Below, one piece after another: positions 26,907 to 36,377 of a DNA stretch of 64,000 bases. The stretch spans positions 1 through 64,000 of the forward strand of contig CABYXC010000007.1 in assembly GCA_902522865.1 (NCBI GenBank), read 5' to 3'. Every line of letters begins with the position of its first letter. Positions within the stretch are counted from its first letter, which is position 1. The position numbers and the translations under genes are program-made. This DNA comes from an uncultured Alphaproteobacteria bacterium (lineage in GTDB: Bacteria; Pseudomonadota; Alphaproteobacteria; HIMB59; GCA-002718135). The notes beneath the pieces were generated by a model, which saw only the letters and a list, made by a program, of their open reading frames with translations, ran no database searches and was not told the origin of the DNA.

Positions 26907-27736
26907 TGACAAAAAAAATTACAATATCTTGGACAGTCTTAACAATTCTTTCTTTGATAGTTGCATTAATTTTTATGTTTCCATTATATTGGGCTGCAGT
27001 TACTTCACTAAAACAAGAAACAGAAGTTATAGATCCTAACTGGTCTATCTTTCCAAGAATTTTATCATTAGCAGCATATCTTGATGTATTAACAAAATCT
27101 GCAATTGGTACTTGGTATATAAATTCCATTGCAACTTCAGTAGGAATTACACTTTTAGTTATTTTGATTAGTATGCCATGTGGTTATGCTTTATCTCAAA
27201 TAGATTTTGTAGGAAGAAAAATTATTCTTTTAGCAGTAGTAGTAAGCATAATGGTTCCTGGAACAGCATTAGTTATTGCTCTATTTGTTCTCATTTCAGA
27301 TTTTAATATGATCAATACTTGGTCTGGAGTTATACTACCTCAAGTTCTCTCACCAGTTTGTGTCATAGTTTACAAACAATTTTTTGATCAAGTTCCTAAA
27401 GAATTGAGAGAGGCAAGTATAATTGATGGAGCGACTGAATTTCAAATTTTAATTAAAGTGTATATGCCCTTAAACTGGGGCATCACAACTGCTTTAGCAT
27501 TAGTCACATTTATTGGAGCATGGAATAATTTCTTTTGGCCGTTTATAATGACAACTAAAGCTGAAATGTTCACTGTTCCTGTAGCAATAACATCTGTTAG
27601 TGATGCTTACGGAATATTTTTAGCGAGAGATATGGCAGTTGCCATTCTTGCCGCTCTACCCGTTACGGCATTTTTCTTAATTTTCCAAAAACGCGTTACT
27701 CAAGCAATAATGTTAACTTCTGGAATTAAAGGTTAG
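26906..27736 (+). CDS. ABC sugar transporter permease, MalG type (second system)
   Basis: A 276-residue permease that belongs to a different MalG lineage from the four copies at 14196-20728: it lacks the DWYWYY start and the GSAVKE tail. The first periplasmic loop is LKQETEVIDPNWSIFP and the EAA loop is LREASIIDGATEFQILIKVYMPLNWG. It overlaps the MalF stop by one base, and the GH51 gene starts 2 bases after its stop, so importer and hydrolase form one transcription unit. Confidence 0.92.
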   Translation: MTKKITISWTVLTILSLIVALIFMFPLYWAAVTSLKQETEVIDPNWSIFPRILSLAAYLDVLTKSAIGTWYINSIATSVGITLLVILISMPCGYALSQIDFVGRKIILLAVVVSIMVPGTALVIALFVLISDFNMINTWSGVILPQVLSPVCVIVYKQFFDQVPKELREASIIDGATEFQILIKVYMPLNWGITTALALVTFIGAWNNFFWPFIMTTKAEMFTVPVAITSVSDAYGIFLARDMAVAILAALPVTAFFLIFQKRVTQAIMLTSGIKG

Positions 27737-27738
27737 TA

Positions 27739-29259
27739 ATGAAAGCAAATATTACAGCTCTAAAAGATTTTACTATTTCTACTATAGATAAAAGAATTTA
27801 TGGCTCCTTTTTGGAGCATTTAGGAAGAGCAATATACCAGGGTATTTATGAACCTGATCATCCAGAAGCTGATGAAAATGGTTTTAGAAAAGATGTAATG
27901 AAATTAATCACAGATTTAAATATGCCAACTGTACGATATCCTGGTGGAAATTATATATCATCATTTAACTGGGAAGATTCAATTGGTCCAATAGAAGAAA
28001 GACCTACAAGACTTGATCTTGCGTGGAAGACTAGAGAAACAAATGAGTTTGGGTTAAATGAATTTATTACTTGGTGCAGAAAAACAAATATTGAACCAAT
28101 GTATACTATCAATCTTGGTACGCGTGGTATTGATGCTGCTAGGAACATATTAGAATATTGTAATCATCCAAGTGGTTCTTATTGGAGTGATTTAAGAATT
28201 AAGCATGGATACAAGGACCCGCATGATATTAAAATGTGGTGTTTAGGAAATGAAATGGATGGTGAGTGGCAAGTTGGTCACAAAACTGCTACTGAATATG
28301 GCAGATTGGTCCATGAAGTTGCTAAATCTATGAGAAAATTTGATTCTTCTTTAGAGTTAATTATTGCTGGGAGTTCAAATGAGGCAATGCCTACTTACCC
28401 GGACTGGGAAAGAGAAATATTAGAACATAGTTATGATTCAATTGATTATATAGCGCTTCATAAATATTGGACTAATTATGAAAAAAATACTAATTCATAT
28501 TTATCAAGTAGTGTTCCTTTACAAGAATATATATCAACTGTTGAAGGTACAATTAATTACGTAAAAGCAAAAAAAAGGTCAAAAAAACAAATTAACATAA
28601 GTTTTGATGAGTGGAATCCTTGGTATCACACTAGAGACATGCAAACTCAAAATTATTTAGATAAAAACTTATCTGATTGGCCTAAGGCACCACCTTTGTA
28701 TGAAGATATGTATAATATATTAGATACATTGTTAGTTGGAACAGTTTTAAATACATTCATTAATAATTCTCACATAGTAAAAATTGGTTGTATGGCTCAA
28801 TTAGTCAACGTAATACCTGCTATTTCAACTGTAAAACAAGGTATTAGCTGGCCCCAAAGTATTTATTATCCATTATATTTTGCATCATTGTATGGAAGAG
28901 GAGATTCTTTACAACTCAAAGTAGATTGCCCTAAATATTCTTCAGAAATAGCAGATGATGTTAAGTATATTGATGCTTCTGCTGTTTTGAATAAAGAAAA
29001 AAATGAAGTATCTTTTTTTATCGTTAATAGATCAGAAAATGATAATTGTAACATTGATTTTGATTTAAAAGATTTCAATGTGGATAGTATTATTGATCAA
29101 CAGATAATTAATAATGAAGATATGTATGCAGCTAACACTAAAGACAATCCTCATGTAATTAAACCTAAAGAGACATCTATAGTTAAACTTAAAGATAATA
29201 AGTTATCAACTGATATACCTAAATTATCATATTTGTTTATTAGATTAAAACTTAATTAA
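27739..29259 (+). CDS. abfA: Alpha-L-arabinofuranosidase, glycoside hydrolase family 51
   Basis: A 506-residue GH51 enzyme of full family length. The acid/base is E172 in GNEMDG and the nucleophile E291 in FDEWNPWYH; the N-terminal YGSFLEHLGRAIYQGIYEP and VRYPGGN blocks form the arabinose pocket. A C-terminal beta-sandwich follows the barrel. There is no signal peptide, so the enzyme is cytoplasmic and cleaves terminal alpha-L-arabinofuranosyl residues from imported oligosaccharides. Together with GH127 it covers both anomers of arabinofuranose. It lies 2 bases after the permease and 4 bases before the GH2 gene. Confidence 0.95.
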   Translation: MKANITALKDFTISTIDKRIYGSFLEHLGRAIYQGIYEPDHPEADENGFRKDVMKLITDLNMPTVRYPGGNYISSFNWEDSIGPIEERPTRLDLAWKTRETNEFGLNEFITWCRKTNIEPMYTINLGTRGIDAARNILEYCNHPSGSYWSDLRIKHGYKDPHDIKMWCLGNEMDGEWQVGHKTATEYGRLVHEVAKSMRKFDSSLELIIAGSSNEAMPTYPDWEREILEHSYDSIDYIALHKYWTNYEKNTNSYLSSSVPLQEYISTVEGTINYVKAKKRSKKQINISFDEWNPWYHTRDMQTQNYLDKNLSDWPKAPPLYEDMYNILDTLLVGTVLNTFINNSHIVKIGCMAQLVNVIPAISTVKQGISWPQSIYYPLYFASLYGRGDSLQLKVDCPKYSSEIADDVKYIDASAVLNKEKNEVSFFIVNRSENDNCNIDFDLKDFNVDSIIDQQIINNEDMYAANTKDNPHVIKPKETSIVKLKDNKLSTDIPKLSYLFIRLKLN

Positions 29260-29263
29260 TTTT

Positions 29264-31093
29264 ATGCGAAAAGAACACCCAAGACCTATATTCTACCGTA
29301 AAGACTGGTTGAATTTAAATGGTAAGTGGTCTTGTGAATTTTCAAAAGATATTAAAGGTTTCTCAAAAACAAAATTAAATAAAAAACAATTTTCAAAAAA
29401 AATTAATGTACCTTTTTGTCCTGAAAGTAAATTATCAGGAATTGGGCATACTGATTTTATTCAAGAGATGTATTATCAAAAATCTTTTGTTATTCCTAAA
29501 TCATGGAAAAATAAAAAAATACTTCTACATTTTGGCGGAGTCGACTATCAGACTTCAGTTTTTGTTAATAAAAAGAAAGTTGGGTCAAATATAGGCGGTT
29601 CTACACCGTTTAGTTTTGATATTACTAATGCAATTGTGGAAAATAAATCTAATGATTTAAAATTACATGTTATAGATAAAAGATGTCAAGGTAGCTTAGG
29701 ACCTACACCATGGTATTTTGGTGACGGTACTTTTGATAATGCTAAATTAATTAAAAAGTGGGTTCTTAATAAAAAAAGAATACAACCAAGAGGGAAGCAG
29801 TCACCTCATCAACATTCTTGGGGATGTTATTATACCAGAACTACAGGAATATGGCAGACCGTTTGGTTGGAAGCTGTAAATAAAGACAATATTAAGAATA
29901 TAACAATTCAGTCAAATTTTAAATCATCAAGTTTTATTTTTATTCCGGAATACTCAAGAAATTTATCTTGTAATTTAAAAATTGATGTTACTTTTAATAA
30001 TAAAAAAATAATTTCAACAATTCAACCAACTTCTAGTAAAAAATTTTCTATCAAAATTTCTAAACCTAAGTTGTGGTCTATTGGTAAACCAAATCTTTAT
30101 AATTTCACATTTACATTATTAAATAAAGATAAAAAAATTCTTGATGTCGTTGAAAGTTATGGAGGGATGCGATCTATAGAAGTTAAAAAAAATAAAATTT
30201 ATTTAAATGGAAAACCTCTTTATCAAAGACTTGTTTTAGATCAAGGCTTCTATCCAAAGGGGATCTGGACTGCACCATCAGATAAAGATTTAAAAAATGA
30301 TATTGTATTATCAATGAAAGCTGGATTTAATGGTGCCAGATTACATGAAAAAGTATTTGAAGATCGTTTTCATTATTGGGCTGATAAACTTGGTTATTTA
30401 ACATGGGCGGAGTTTCCTAACTGGGGATTAAATGAAAATGCTAAAGGTTCAGAGATATCTTTTATGAAAGAGTGGCCTCGTATAGTAAATTATTTAAAAA
30501 ATCATCCTTCAATTATTACTTGGACACCTTTTAATGAAACAAATACATTAGAATGTAATTCTCAACATAAAAGTTTAATGAGAAAGGCTTATAGTATAAC
30601 AAAAAAACTAGACCCAACAAGGCCTGTAAATGAAACCAGTGGTTATCAACATCAAAAAACAGATATCTGGACAGTTCATCACTATGAACCAGTTCCTGAA
30701 ATTCTAAATAAAGCTCTTAATCCAAAAAAAGGTGTTTACAGAAATTTTCCACAATTTGAAACAAGTTATAAAAATGAGCCTTATATTATTGATGAATATG
30801 GAGGTGTTTGGTGGTTACCAATAAATTTAAGAAAAAAAATTAAATCTTGGGGACATGGTGACAAAGTAAGGCCCAAAACTATTCAAGAAGTTTACGAAAG
30901 AATGGAAAAACTTACCGAGGTAGTTTTAAAAACAAAACACATACAAGGTTTCTGCTACACTCAACTAACTGATGTTGAACAAGAAACAAATGGTGTTTAT
31001 CTATATGATAGAACTAATAAATTTAATGTTAAAAAACTAAGCAATATTTTTAAAGATATGTCTTTAAAACTTAAAAAAGGTTATATTCAATAA
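29264..31093 (+). CDS. Glycoside hydrolase family 2 protein
   Basis: A 609-residue GH2 enzyme with the sugar-binding jelly-roll (about residues 10-215), immunoglobulin-like (215-310) and TIM-barrel (315-600) domains in order. The acid/base is E425 in WTPFNETN and the nucleophile E511 in IIDEYGG. It lacks a signal peptide and acts in the cytoplasm. GH2 includes beta-galactosidases, beta-glucuronidases and arabinosidases; next to GH51 and GH127 it probably trims a galactose, uronic acid or arabinopyranose side unit, as in arabinogalactan-type glycans. Specificity cannot be fixed from motifs. Confidence 0.9.
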   Translation: MRKEHPRPIFYRKDWLNLNGKWSCEFSKDIKGFSKTKLNKKQFSKKINVPFCPESKLSGIGHTDFIQEMYYQKSFVIPKSWKNKKILLHFGGVDYQTSVFVNKKKVGSNIGGSTPFSFDITNAIVENKSNDLKLHVIDKRCQGSLGPTPWYFGDGTFDNAKLIKKWVLNKKRIQPRGKQSPHQHSWGCYYTRTTGIWQTVWLEAVNKDNIKNITIQSNFKSSSFIFIPEYSRNLSCNLKIDVTFNNKKIISTIQPTSSKKFSIKISKPKLWSIGKPNLYNFTFTLLNKDKKILDVVESYGGMRSIEVKKNKIYLNGKPLYQRLVLDQGFYPKGIWTAPSDKDLKNDIVLSMKAGFNGARLHEKVFEDRFHYWADKLGYLTWAEFPNWGLNENAKGSEISFMKEWPRIVNYLKNHPSIITWTPFNETNTLECNSQHKSLMRKAYSITKKLDPTRPVNETSGYQHQKTDIWTVHHYEPVPEILNKALNPKKGVYRNFPQFETSYKNEPYIIDEYGGVWWLPINLRKKIKSWGHGDKVRPKTIQEVYERMEKLTEVVLKTKHIQGFCYTQLTDVEQETNGVYLYDRTNKFNVKKLSNIFKDMSLKLKKGYIQ

Positions 31094-31136
31094 AATAACA
31101 CTTTAATTAACTATAATTTTTTTCTAAAATATAAAT

Positions 31137-32060
31137 ATGAATAACAAAAAATACAAATTTTATGGAATGTGGCCAGTGGCTCCAACGCCTTTTCACGATA
31201 ATGGTGAAGTTGACTATGATGGGATGGAAAGAGTTATAGATTGCATGGTTGATCAAAAAGTTCAAGGTATATGTATTCTTGCTAATTATTCCGAACAATT
31301 TTTACTTTCTGATGATGAAAGAGAAAAATTAACAAAACTCTGTATGAAAAAAATTGATGGTAGAGTTAAAACAATCGTAACAGTTAGTCATTTTGCTACT
31401 GATATTGTTAGACCAAGAGCAGAATTAGCAAAATCACTTGATGCTGATATTATAATGATGATGCCTCCTTATCATGGGGCTTTATTAAAGGGAAGTTCAG
31501 ATCAAATTTATGAACAATTTAATGAAATTTCAAACGTGGGTATTCCTATTATGATTCAAGATGCGCCTTTATCCGGTATTGAACTTTCAGTTCCCTTACT
31601 GACAAAGATGATAAATGAGATTGAGAATTTAACCTGTTTTAAAATTGAAAGTGCTAACGCTGCTTTAAAAATAAGAGCGCTTATTAAAAATTGTAGTGAA
31701 AGACTAGATGCACCATTTGATGGTGAGGAAAGTATTACTTTATATGCGGACTTAGAAGCTGGAATTTCTGGAAGTATGAGTTCAGCCTTGCTTCCCGAAA
31801 AAATAGCTCCAGTAATCGATCATTTTTGGAATAATGAAAAAGATAAAGCTGAAGAAATATATAATAATATTTTGCCTTTAATAAATTTTGAAAATAGACA
31901 ATGTGGTTTCAGAGCAACTAAAACAGTAATGAAAGAAGGTGGGGTAATAAAATCAGATTTTTGTAGAGATCCTATTAAGCCGTTAGATTTGGATACAAAA
32001 AATTTATTACTCAATTTTGCAAAAAGATATGATTTACTTAGCTATAAATGGGGTAAATAA
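31137..32060 (+). CDS. Dihydrodipicolinate-synthase-superfamily protein, candidate 2-keto-3-deoxy-L-arabonate dehydratase
   Basis: A 307-residue DHDPS/NAL-type aldolase. The Schiff-base lysine is K169 in CFKIESAN, and MWPVAPTPFHDNGEVDYD is the usual N-terminal strand. The expected G-T/S-T-G-E of true DapA reads ANYSEQFLLSDDER, a form seen in sugar-acid dehydratases such as 2-keto-3-deoxyarabonate dehydratase. That would place it in the non-phosphorylating L-arabinose pathway, giving 2-oxoglutarate semialdehyde. It is the last gene of the second sugar operon. The lactonase, arabonate dehydratase and semialdehyde dehydrogenase are not in the window. Confidence 0.8.
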   Translation: MNNKKYKFYGMWPVAPTPFHDNGEVDYDGMERVIDCMVDQKVQGICILANYSEQFLLSDDEREKLTKLCMKKIDGRVKTIVTVSHFATDIVRPRAELAKSLDADIIMMMPPYHGALLKGSSDQIYEQFNEISNVGIPIMIQDAPLSGIELSVPLLTKMINEIENLTCFKIESANAALKIRALIKNCSERLDAPFDGEESITLYADLEAGISGSMSSALLPEKIAPVIDHFWNNEKDKAEEIYNNILPLINFENRQCGFRATKTVMKEGGVIKSDFCRDPIKPLDLDTKNLLLNFAKRYDLLSYKWGK

Positions 32061-32070
32061 TAAAATTTAA

Positions 32071-32102
32071 TTGACAAATATTATTTAAAAATTAGTTATA
32101 AT
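32071..32102 (+). promoter_or_regulatory. Possible sigma70-type promoter before the UPF0114 gene
   Basis: A consensus TTGACA at 32071-32076 and TATAAT at 32097-32102 lie in the short gap before the UPF0114 gene. The 20-base spacer is longer than the usual 16-18, and the -10 box ends only 2 bases before the GTG start. If the promoter is real the message would be leaderless or the gene would start further downstream. Confidence 0.35.
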
Positions 32103-32104
32103 TT

Positions 32105-32623
32105 GTGCGTAATTTTTTTGAAGGTCTTCTTGAAAGAGCAATGTTTTCAAGCAGATGGGCTTTAGCTCCTGTTTATGTTGCTCTATGTCTTACTCTACTA
32201 GTTATTACATACAAAGTTATTGCGTTATTCATTTATGAAATCACACACTTAAGTGAATTAACGTTAAACGAACTTCTTGTATTTGTATTACATATTGTTG
32301 ACTTAGCTCTTGTAGGAAATTTAGTTTTAATGGTAATTTTTGCCGGATACGAGAATTTCGTGTCTAAAATAGATATCGCAAATCAGTCTGAAGATAAACC
32401 AGAGTGGATGGGTAAACTAGATTTTTCAGGTTTAAAATTAAAACTTATTGCCTCAATCGTTGCTATCTCAAGTATCGGTTTGCTAGAAGCTTTTATTGAT
32501 GTTGGATCAAAAACATCAGAAGAAATTTACTTAATGATATTTATTCATGCTGTATTTATTTTATCAGGATTAGTTATAGCAATAATGGATTATATTAGCG
32601 GAATTACTAAACATCACCCATAA
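32105..32623 (+). CDS. yqhA: UPF0114 (YqhA) family inner-membrane protein
   Basis: A 172-residue membrane protein of the UPF0114/YqhA family with four predicted helices. The family signature LLERAMFSSRWALAPVYVALCL is near the N-terminus, followed by LVGNLVLMVIFAGYENFVSK and the FIDVG segment. The start is GTG at 32105; it gives a normal family N-terminus. Function of the family is unknown. It sits 44 bases after the sugar operon and 11 bases before a nucleotide cyclase gene, so it may belong to the following signalling group. Confidence 0.85.
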   Translation: MRNFFEGLLERAMFSSRWALAPVYVALCLTLLVITYKVIALFIYEITHLSELTLNELLVFVLHIVDLALVGNLVLMVIFAGYENFVSKIDIANQSEDKPEWMGKLDFSGLKLKLIASIVAISSIGLLEAFIDVGSKTSEEIYLMIFIHAVFILSGLVIAIMDYISGITKHHP

Positions 32624-32634
32624 TAAAATTATAA

Positions 32635-33921
32635 ATGAAACTTGATAAGTTTTTTGATGAAAAAACTGTCATAGATTTAAGTTTTTTTAATTTCTCTAAT
32701 GCTGTCACAGCAGCTTATTTTGCCAACCGTAACTTAGAAGTTTTGCGAGTAAATAAAAATTTTAAAAAATTTTTTCCAATACTTAAAACTGTCAATAATA
32801 TTCCCTTTACTAGTATTTTAGAACAGCTTGGAGTTGGTGATGAATATATTAAAAATTTTAAACAAAATTTAGAAAAAAATGGTTTTGTTATTATTCCTAA
32901 AATAGAAATCAAAATTGGTGATGAAATTAAAGTATATTCTTTACTTTCTGCTTATACTGAAAACAAAGATTTCCCTTTTTTAAATGGTATTCAAGGACAA
33001 TTTGTTGATCGAACAGATGAATATAATCTTCGAAGGGAGAAGGAAGAATTACTTGATCAAAAATTAAAAGATAGAGAATTGATTGAAGAAAAAACGAGAA
33101 GATTAGAAAATATTGCTAATAGGTTATCAAAATATCTTTCACCTCAAGTATATAAGTCTATTTTTGATGAAGAAGAGTCAGGTAAAAAAACAAAAGAAAG
33201 CTACGTAAGAAAAAATTTAACAATTTTTTTCTCTGATATTGTAAATTTTACTGATTTATCTGATGCGTTAGAAGCAGAAAAACTTGCTCTAATATTAAAT
33301 AATTATCTAAGTGAAATGAGTTTAATTGCAATAAATTCAAATGCTACAATTGATAAATTTATTGGAGATGCAATTCTTTCCTTTCATGGAGCTCCTGAAA
33401 CACTAGGAGATGAGAATGATGCTATTAATTGTATAAGCATGGCTTTAGAAATGAAAGAACGAGTTAAAGAGCTGCAATCTTTCTGGATCAGACAGGGTGT
33501 TAAAGGTGGATTAAAGGTAAGATATGGAATCTCTTCAGGTTTTGCAAATGTTGGTGATTTTGGATCTAGCGTAATGAGTGATTATACAGCAATAGGTTCT
33601 TCTGTAAATTTAGCTTCTAGATTGCAATCTATTGCTCCTGAAAATGAAATTATTATTTCTGATACAACATATAATTTAGTTAAAAATCAAATAAACTGCG
33701 AAGAGTATGAAGAAATAACTCCTAAAGGTTTTGTAAGACCTGTTAAAACTTACAAGGTAATTGATTTTAAAAATAAGAAAAATAGCAAAACAAAAAAATC
33801 ATATTCGAAAAAAGGTAACCACGTGGATATTCAAATATTTGATAGTTCTGATATGAAAGCTGCAATGAAAGAATTGAAAAAATTACAAGAAGATTTTAGT
33901 AAAGAAATTGACGAAGAGTAG
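32635..33921 (+). CDS. Class III adenylate/guanylate cyclase with N-terminal PAS-like region
   Basis: A 428-residue soluble nucleotide cyclase. Residues 20-128 look like a PAS-type sensor, a coiled coil spans about 130-165, and the cyclase domain covers about 190-370. Metal-binding aspartates are D201 (FFSDIVNFTD) and D245 (KFIGDAILSF), and the NLASRLQ transition-state region is intact, so it should be active. The C-terminus is a charged lysine-rich tail. Whether it makes cAMP or cGMP cannot be read. It is convergent to a cyclic-nucleotide-binding channel gene 10 bases away, its likely effector. Confidence 0.88.
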   Translation: MKLDKFFDEKTVIDLSFFNFSNAVTAAYFANRNLEVLRVNKNFKKFFPILKTVNNIPFTSILEQLGVGDEYIKNFKQNLEKNGFVIIPKIEIKIGDEIKVYSLLSAYTENKDFPFLNGIQGQFVDRTDEYNLRREKEELLDQKLKDRELIEEKTRRLENIANRLSKYLSPQVYKSIFDEEESGKKTKESYVRKNLTIFFSDIVNFTDLSDALEAEKLALILNNYLSEMSLIAINSNATIDKFIGDAILSFHGAPETLGDENDAINCISMALEMKERVKELQSFWIRQGVKGGLKVRYGISSGFANVGDFGSSVMSDYTAIGSSVNLASRLQSIAPENEIIISDTTYNLVKNQINCEEYEEITPKGFVRPVKTYKVIDFKNKKNSKTKKSYSKKGNHVDIQIFDSSDMKAAMKELKKLQEDFSKEIDEE

Positions 33922-33931
33922 GGGATTTATT

Positions 33932-35602
33932 CTATTTTAAAAAATTTATTATTGCATTCTTAATATCATTAACAAGATTTTTATTTTCATCTTTAGTTAA
34001 TTGACTTTCATTTTTTTTCTTATCAAGTTTTAACTTTCTTTGTGCTAAAATATTTGCAACATAATCATACACATTAGGATTTTTAGAAAATATATCTTTT
34101 ATTATATCCTTGCTTACTTTTATAACTATGCAAGGAGTTTCAGCTATAACATTAGCAGATCTTGGTTCACCAGTTAGAAGACTTCCTTCACCAACAAAGT
34201 CCCCAACACCAAGTTTAGCTAAAAATACTTTATCTTTATTTTCATTATCTAAGTAAACAGATACTACCCCGTCATTTATAACGTATAGAGAATCACCAGA
34301 ATCATTTTGTTTAATAATGTAATCGTCTTTTTCAAAATGGAGTCTTTCTGCATTTTCAGCAATCTCATCTAAATCTTCAGAATTTAATGACATAAAAATA
34401 GGAATTTTTTGGAGTAGGACCCTATTTTTTACTGACTCATTATAAGGATTAAATTCACTAACCTGTCTTTTTTCAAAATCCTCTCGACTTCTGTGCGTGT
34501 CAAGAGCATGTAGCCCTGTATCTTCTTCAAGTTTTCCATAAAGTTTTCCAGCAGACATTTGAACACCTGCATGTCTTAAAGTTTTATGTATTTCCATCAT
34601 CACACTATCTTGCATCGAATTTTTTAAAATCCTTTTTGTGCAATCAAAAGCAACTACAAATTCTAATCCAAACTCATTAGCACCTATAAAACGAACCCAC
34701 TGTAAATTTAATTGCTCTCTACCATCAACCGGTTTCGCTTTTTTAAGAGCATTATAGAGTAACTTAGAGATATTTTCTGGGTCATGAGATGGATGAAAAT
34801 ATAATTTATTAAAAATATGAAATCCTTCACTCATTTTTTCTTTATCTTGTTTGCTCCAATTAGTTAAAATTGAATCTGCAACGATTTCATTTGGAATGAT
34901 TACTTCGGTATTTTGAAATGTCCTTATTCTTGTACTTCTCCAGGTAATGTTTTCTACATAACCTGTTTTATCATCAACCGTAATCCAGTCATTTATTGCA
35001 AATGGTCTTTCAATATTTACAAAAATTCCTTTAATTAAATCTGATAAACTTGACTGCAGGGAAAGAGCAATGGCAGCAAAAACTATACCACCTGCAGCAA
35101 GAATACTTGTAAGTTCTAAATTAAAAACAAAGGATAAAACTAAAAATGCAGGTATCGCAAATAATAAAAACTGAAAAAGAAATGTTATTATCTCAGGTAT
35201 TGTTGTTCCTGATTTATCATTTAGTGATAATACTTCGTATTTATAAAACATCATTATGAATATTGATGGAATAAAATATAAAGTTATCAGTAAGATTTTA
35301 TCTGTAACGTTACTTATAGTTTCATTAATAAACAAAAATTCTTTTTGAATAACTATATCATAGGAAAAATTTACCATTAGATATGATAAAATGGGAAGAA
35401 TAATGATAGTAAATAGTACTCGTGTAAATTTCTTTAATTTGTTAAGCTGTATTACGGAGCCAATAATAAATACAGAAATGAGTATATATAAAGAATTTAA
35501 AGTAACCGCATTATTATAAATTAATAGAATAGATAAAATACATAACAAGCTTATTAAAATTATACTAATCTTAGACAGTAGGTAAAAAATGTTAATTTTC
35601 AT
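33932..35602 (-). CDS. MscS-family channel with C-terminal cyclic-nucleotide-binding domain
   Basis: A 556-residue membrane channel. The first 185 residues hold six or so helices; the pore helix and MscS beta domain follow (GGIVFAAIALSLQSSLSDLIKG, then RPFAINDWI and the WRSTRIRTF block). Residues about 395-510 form a cNMP-binding domain whose phosphate-binding cassette, 467-488, keeps FVGEGSLL and PRSANV. This architecture matches bacterial cyclic-nucleotide-gated (bCNG) channels, which respond to cAMP rather than tension. It lies between two cyclase genes, convergent to one and divergent from a K+ channel gene across only 34 bases. Confidence 0.92.
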   Translation of the reverse strand: MKINIFYLLSKISIILISLLCILSILLIYNNAVTLNSLYILISVFIIGSVIQLNKLKKFTRVLFTIIILPILSYLMVNFSYDIVIQKEFLFINETISNVTDKILLITLYFIPSIFIMMFYKYEVLSLNDKSGTTIPEIITFLFQFLLFAIPAFLVLSFVFNLELTSILAAGGIVFAAIALSLQSSLSDLIKGIFVNIERPFAINDWITVDDKTGYVENITWRSTRIRTFQNTEVIIPNEIVADSILTNWSKQDKEKMSEGFHIFNKLYFHPSHDPENISKLLYNALKKAKPVDGREQLNLQWVRFIGANEFGLEFVVAFDCTKRILKNSMQDSVMMEIHKTLRHAGVQMSAGKLYGKLEEDTGLHALDTHRSREDFEKRQVSEFNPYNESVKNRVLLQKIPIFMSLNSEDLDEIAENAERLHFEKDDYIIKQNDSGDSLYVINDGVVSVYLDNENKDKVFLAKLGVGDFVGEGSLLTGEPRSANVIAETPCIVIKVSKDIIKDIFSKNPNVYDYVANILAQRKLKLDKKKNESQLTKDENKNLVNDIKNAIINFLK

Positions 35603-35636
35603 TTTGTAATTTTTGCTATAAAGAATTTATATAAAA

Positions 35637-36377
35637 ATGAATTCATTTTCAAAGTATTTATTCGAACACTTACATTTTGGTTTAGAAGAGAAGGATTTTA
35701 CATTAATTGAAAAAATTATATTCTTTCTTATTGTATTGAACTGTGTTTTTGTTGTTATTGAGTCAGAAAAATTGATTTATGAGCAATATTATCAACTCTT
35801 TGACTCAGCAAAATTTTTTTTTGGTATAGTATTTCTAATTGAGTATATTTGTAGATTAATTGCAGTAGATCAAATTGACAAATTTAAAGGTTTTAAAGGT
35901 AAGTTTAAGTATATTTTTACATTACCTGCTCTAATTGATGCAATTGCACTTATCCCATTATTTTTAATAGGTATAAATGAAGGTTTTTTAGTAAGATTAT
36001 TAAGAGCTATAAGAATATTTAGTATTTTAAGATTTGGACGTTTTAGTGAGTCAGTAGATTTTATACTTCATGCAATATATGACAGGAGACACGAATTAAT
36101 TTTTTCATTACTACTTACTCTAAGTTTGATGTTATTGTCTGCTACTTTACTTTATGTTGTAGAGGGAGATTTGCAACCTGAAGCTTTTGGATCAATCCCA
36201 AGAGCTTTATGGGTAAGTTCTGCAGCCTTACTATCAACAGGTTATGGTGATTATACACCTATTACATTTTTAGGTAGATTTGCAGCAGTATGCACTGCAT
36301 TGTTTGGAATTGGAGCAGTTGCTTTACCAGCTGGTATATTAGCAAGTGCTTTTACAGATAGAAAAAATAAAGATTAA
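35637..36377 (+). CDS. Voltage-gated-type potassium channel
   Basis: A 246-residue six-helix ion channel. The S4 segment (residues about 120-136, RLLRAIRIFSILRFGRF) has regularly spaced arginines, and the pore loop ends in the filter STGYGD (200-205), where the usual TVGYGD has become S-T. The final helix keeps the AVALPAGILASAF gate. A K+-selective channel is expected, although the changed filter residues may affect selectivity. It diverges from the bCNG channel and its last 4 bases overlap the convergent end of the second cyclase gene. Confidence 0.9.
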   Translation: MNSFSKYLFEHLHFGLEEKDFTLIEKIIFFLIVLNCVFVVIESEKLIYEQYYQLFDSAKFFFGIVFLIEYICRLIAVDQIDKFKGFKGKFKYIFTLPALIDAIALIPLFLIGINEGFLVRLLRAIRIFSILRFGRFSESVDFILHAIYDRRHELIFSLLLTLSLMLLSATLLYVVEGDLQPEAFGSIPRALWVSSAALLSTGYGDYTPITFLGRFAAVCTALFGIGAVALPAGILASAFTDRKNKD

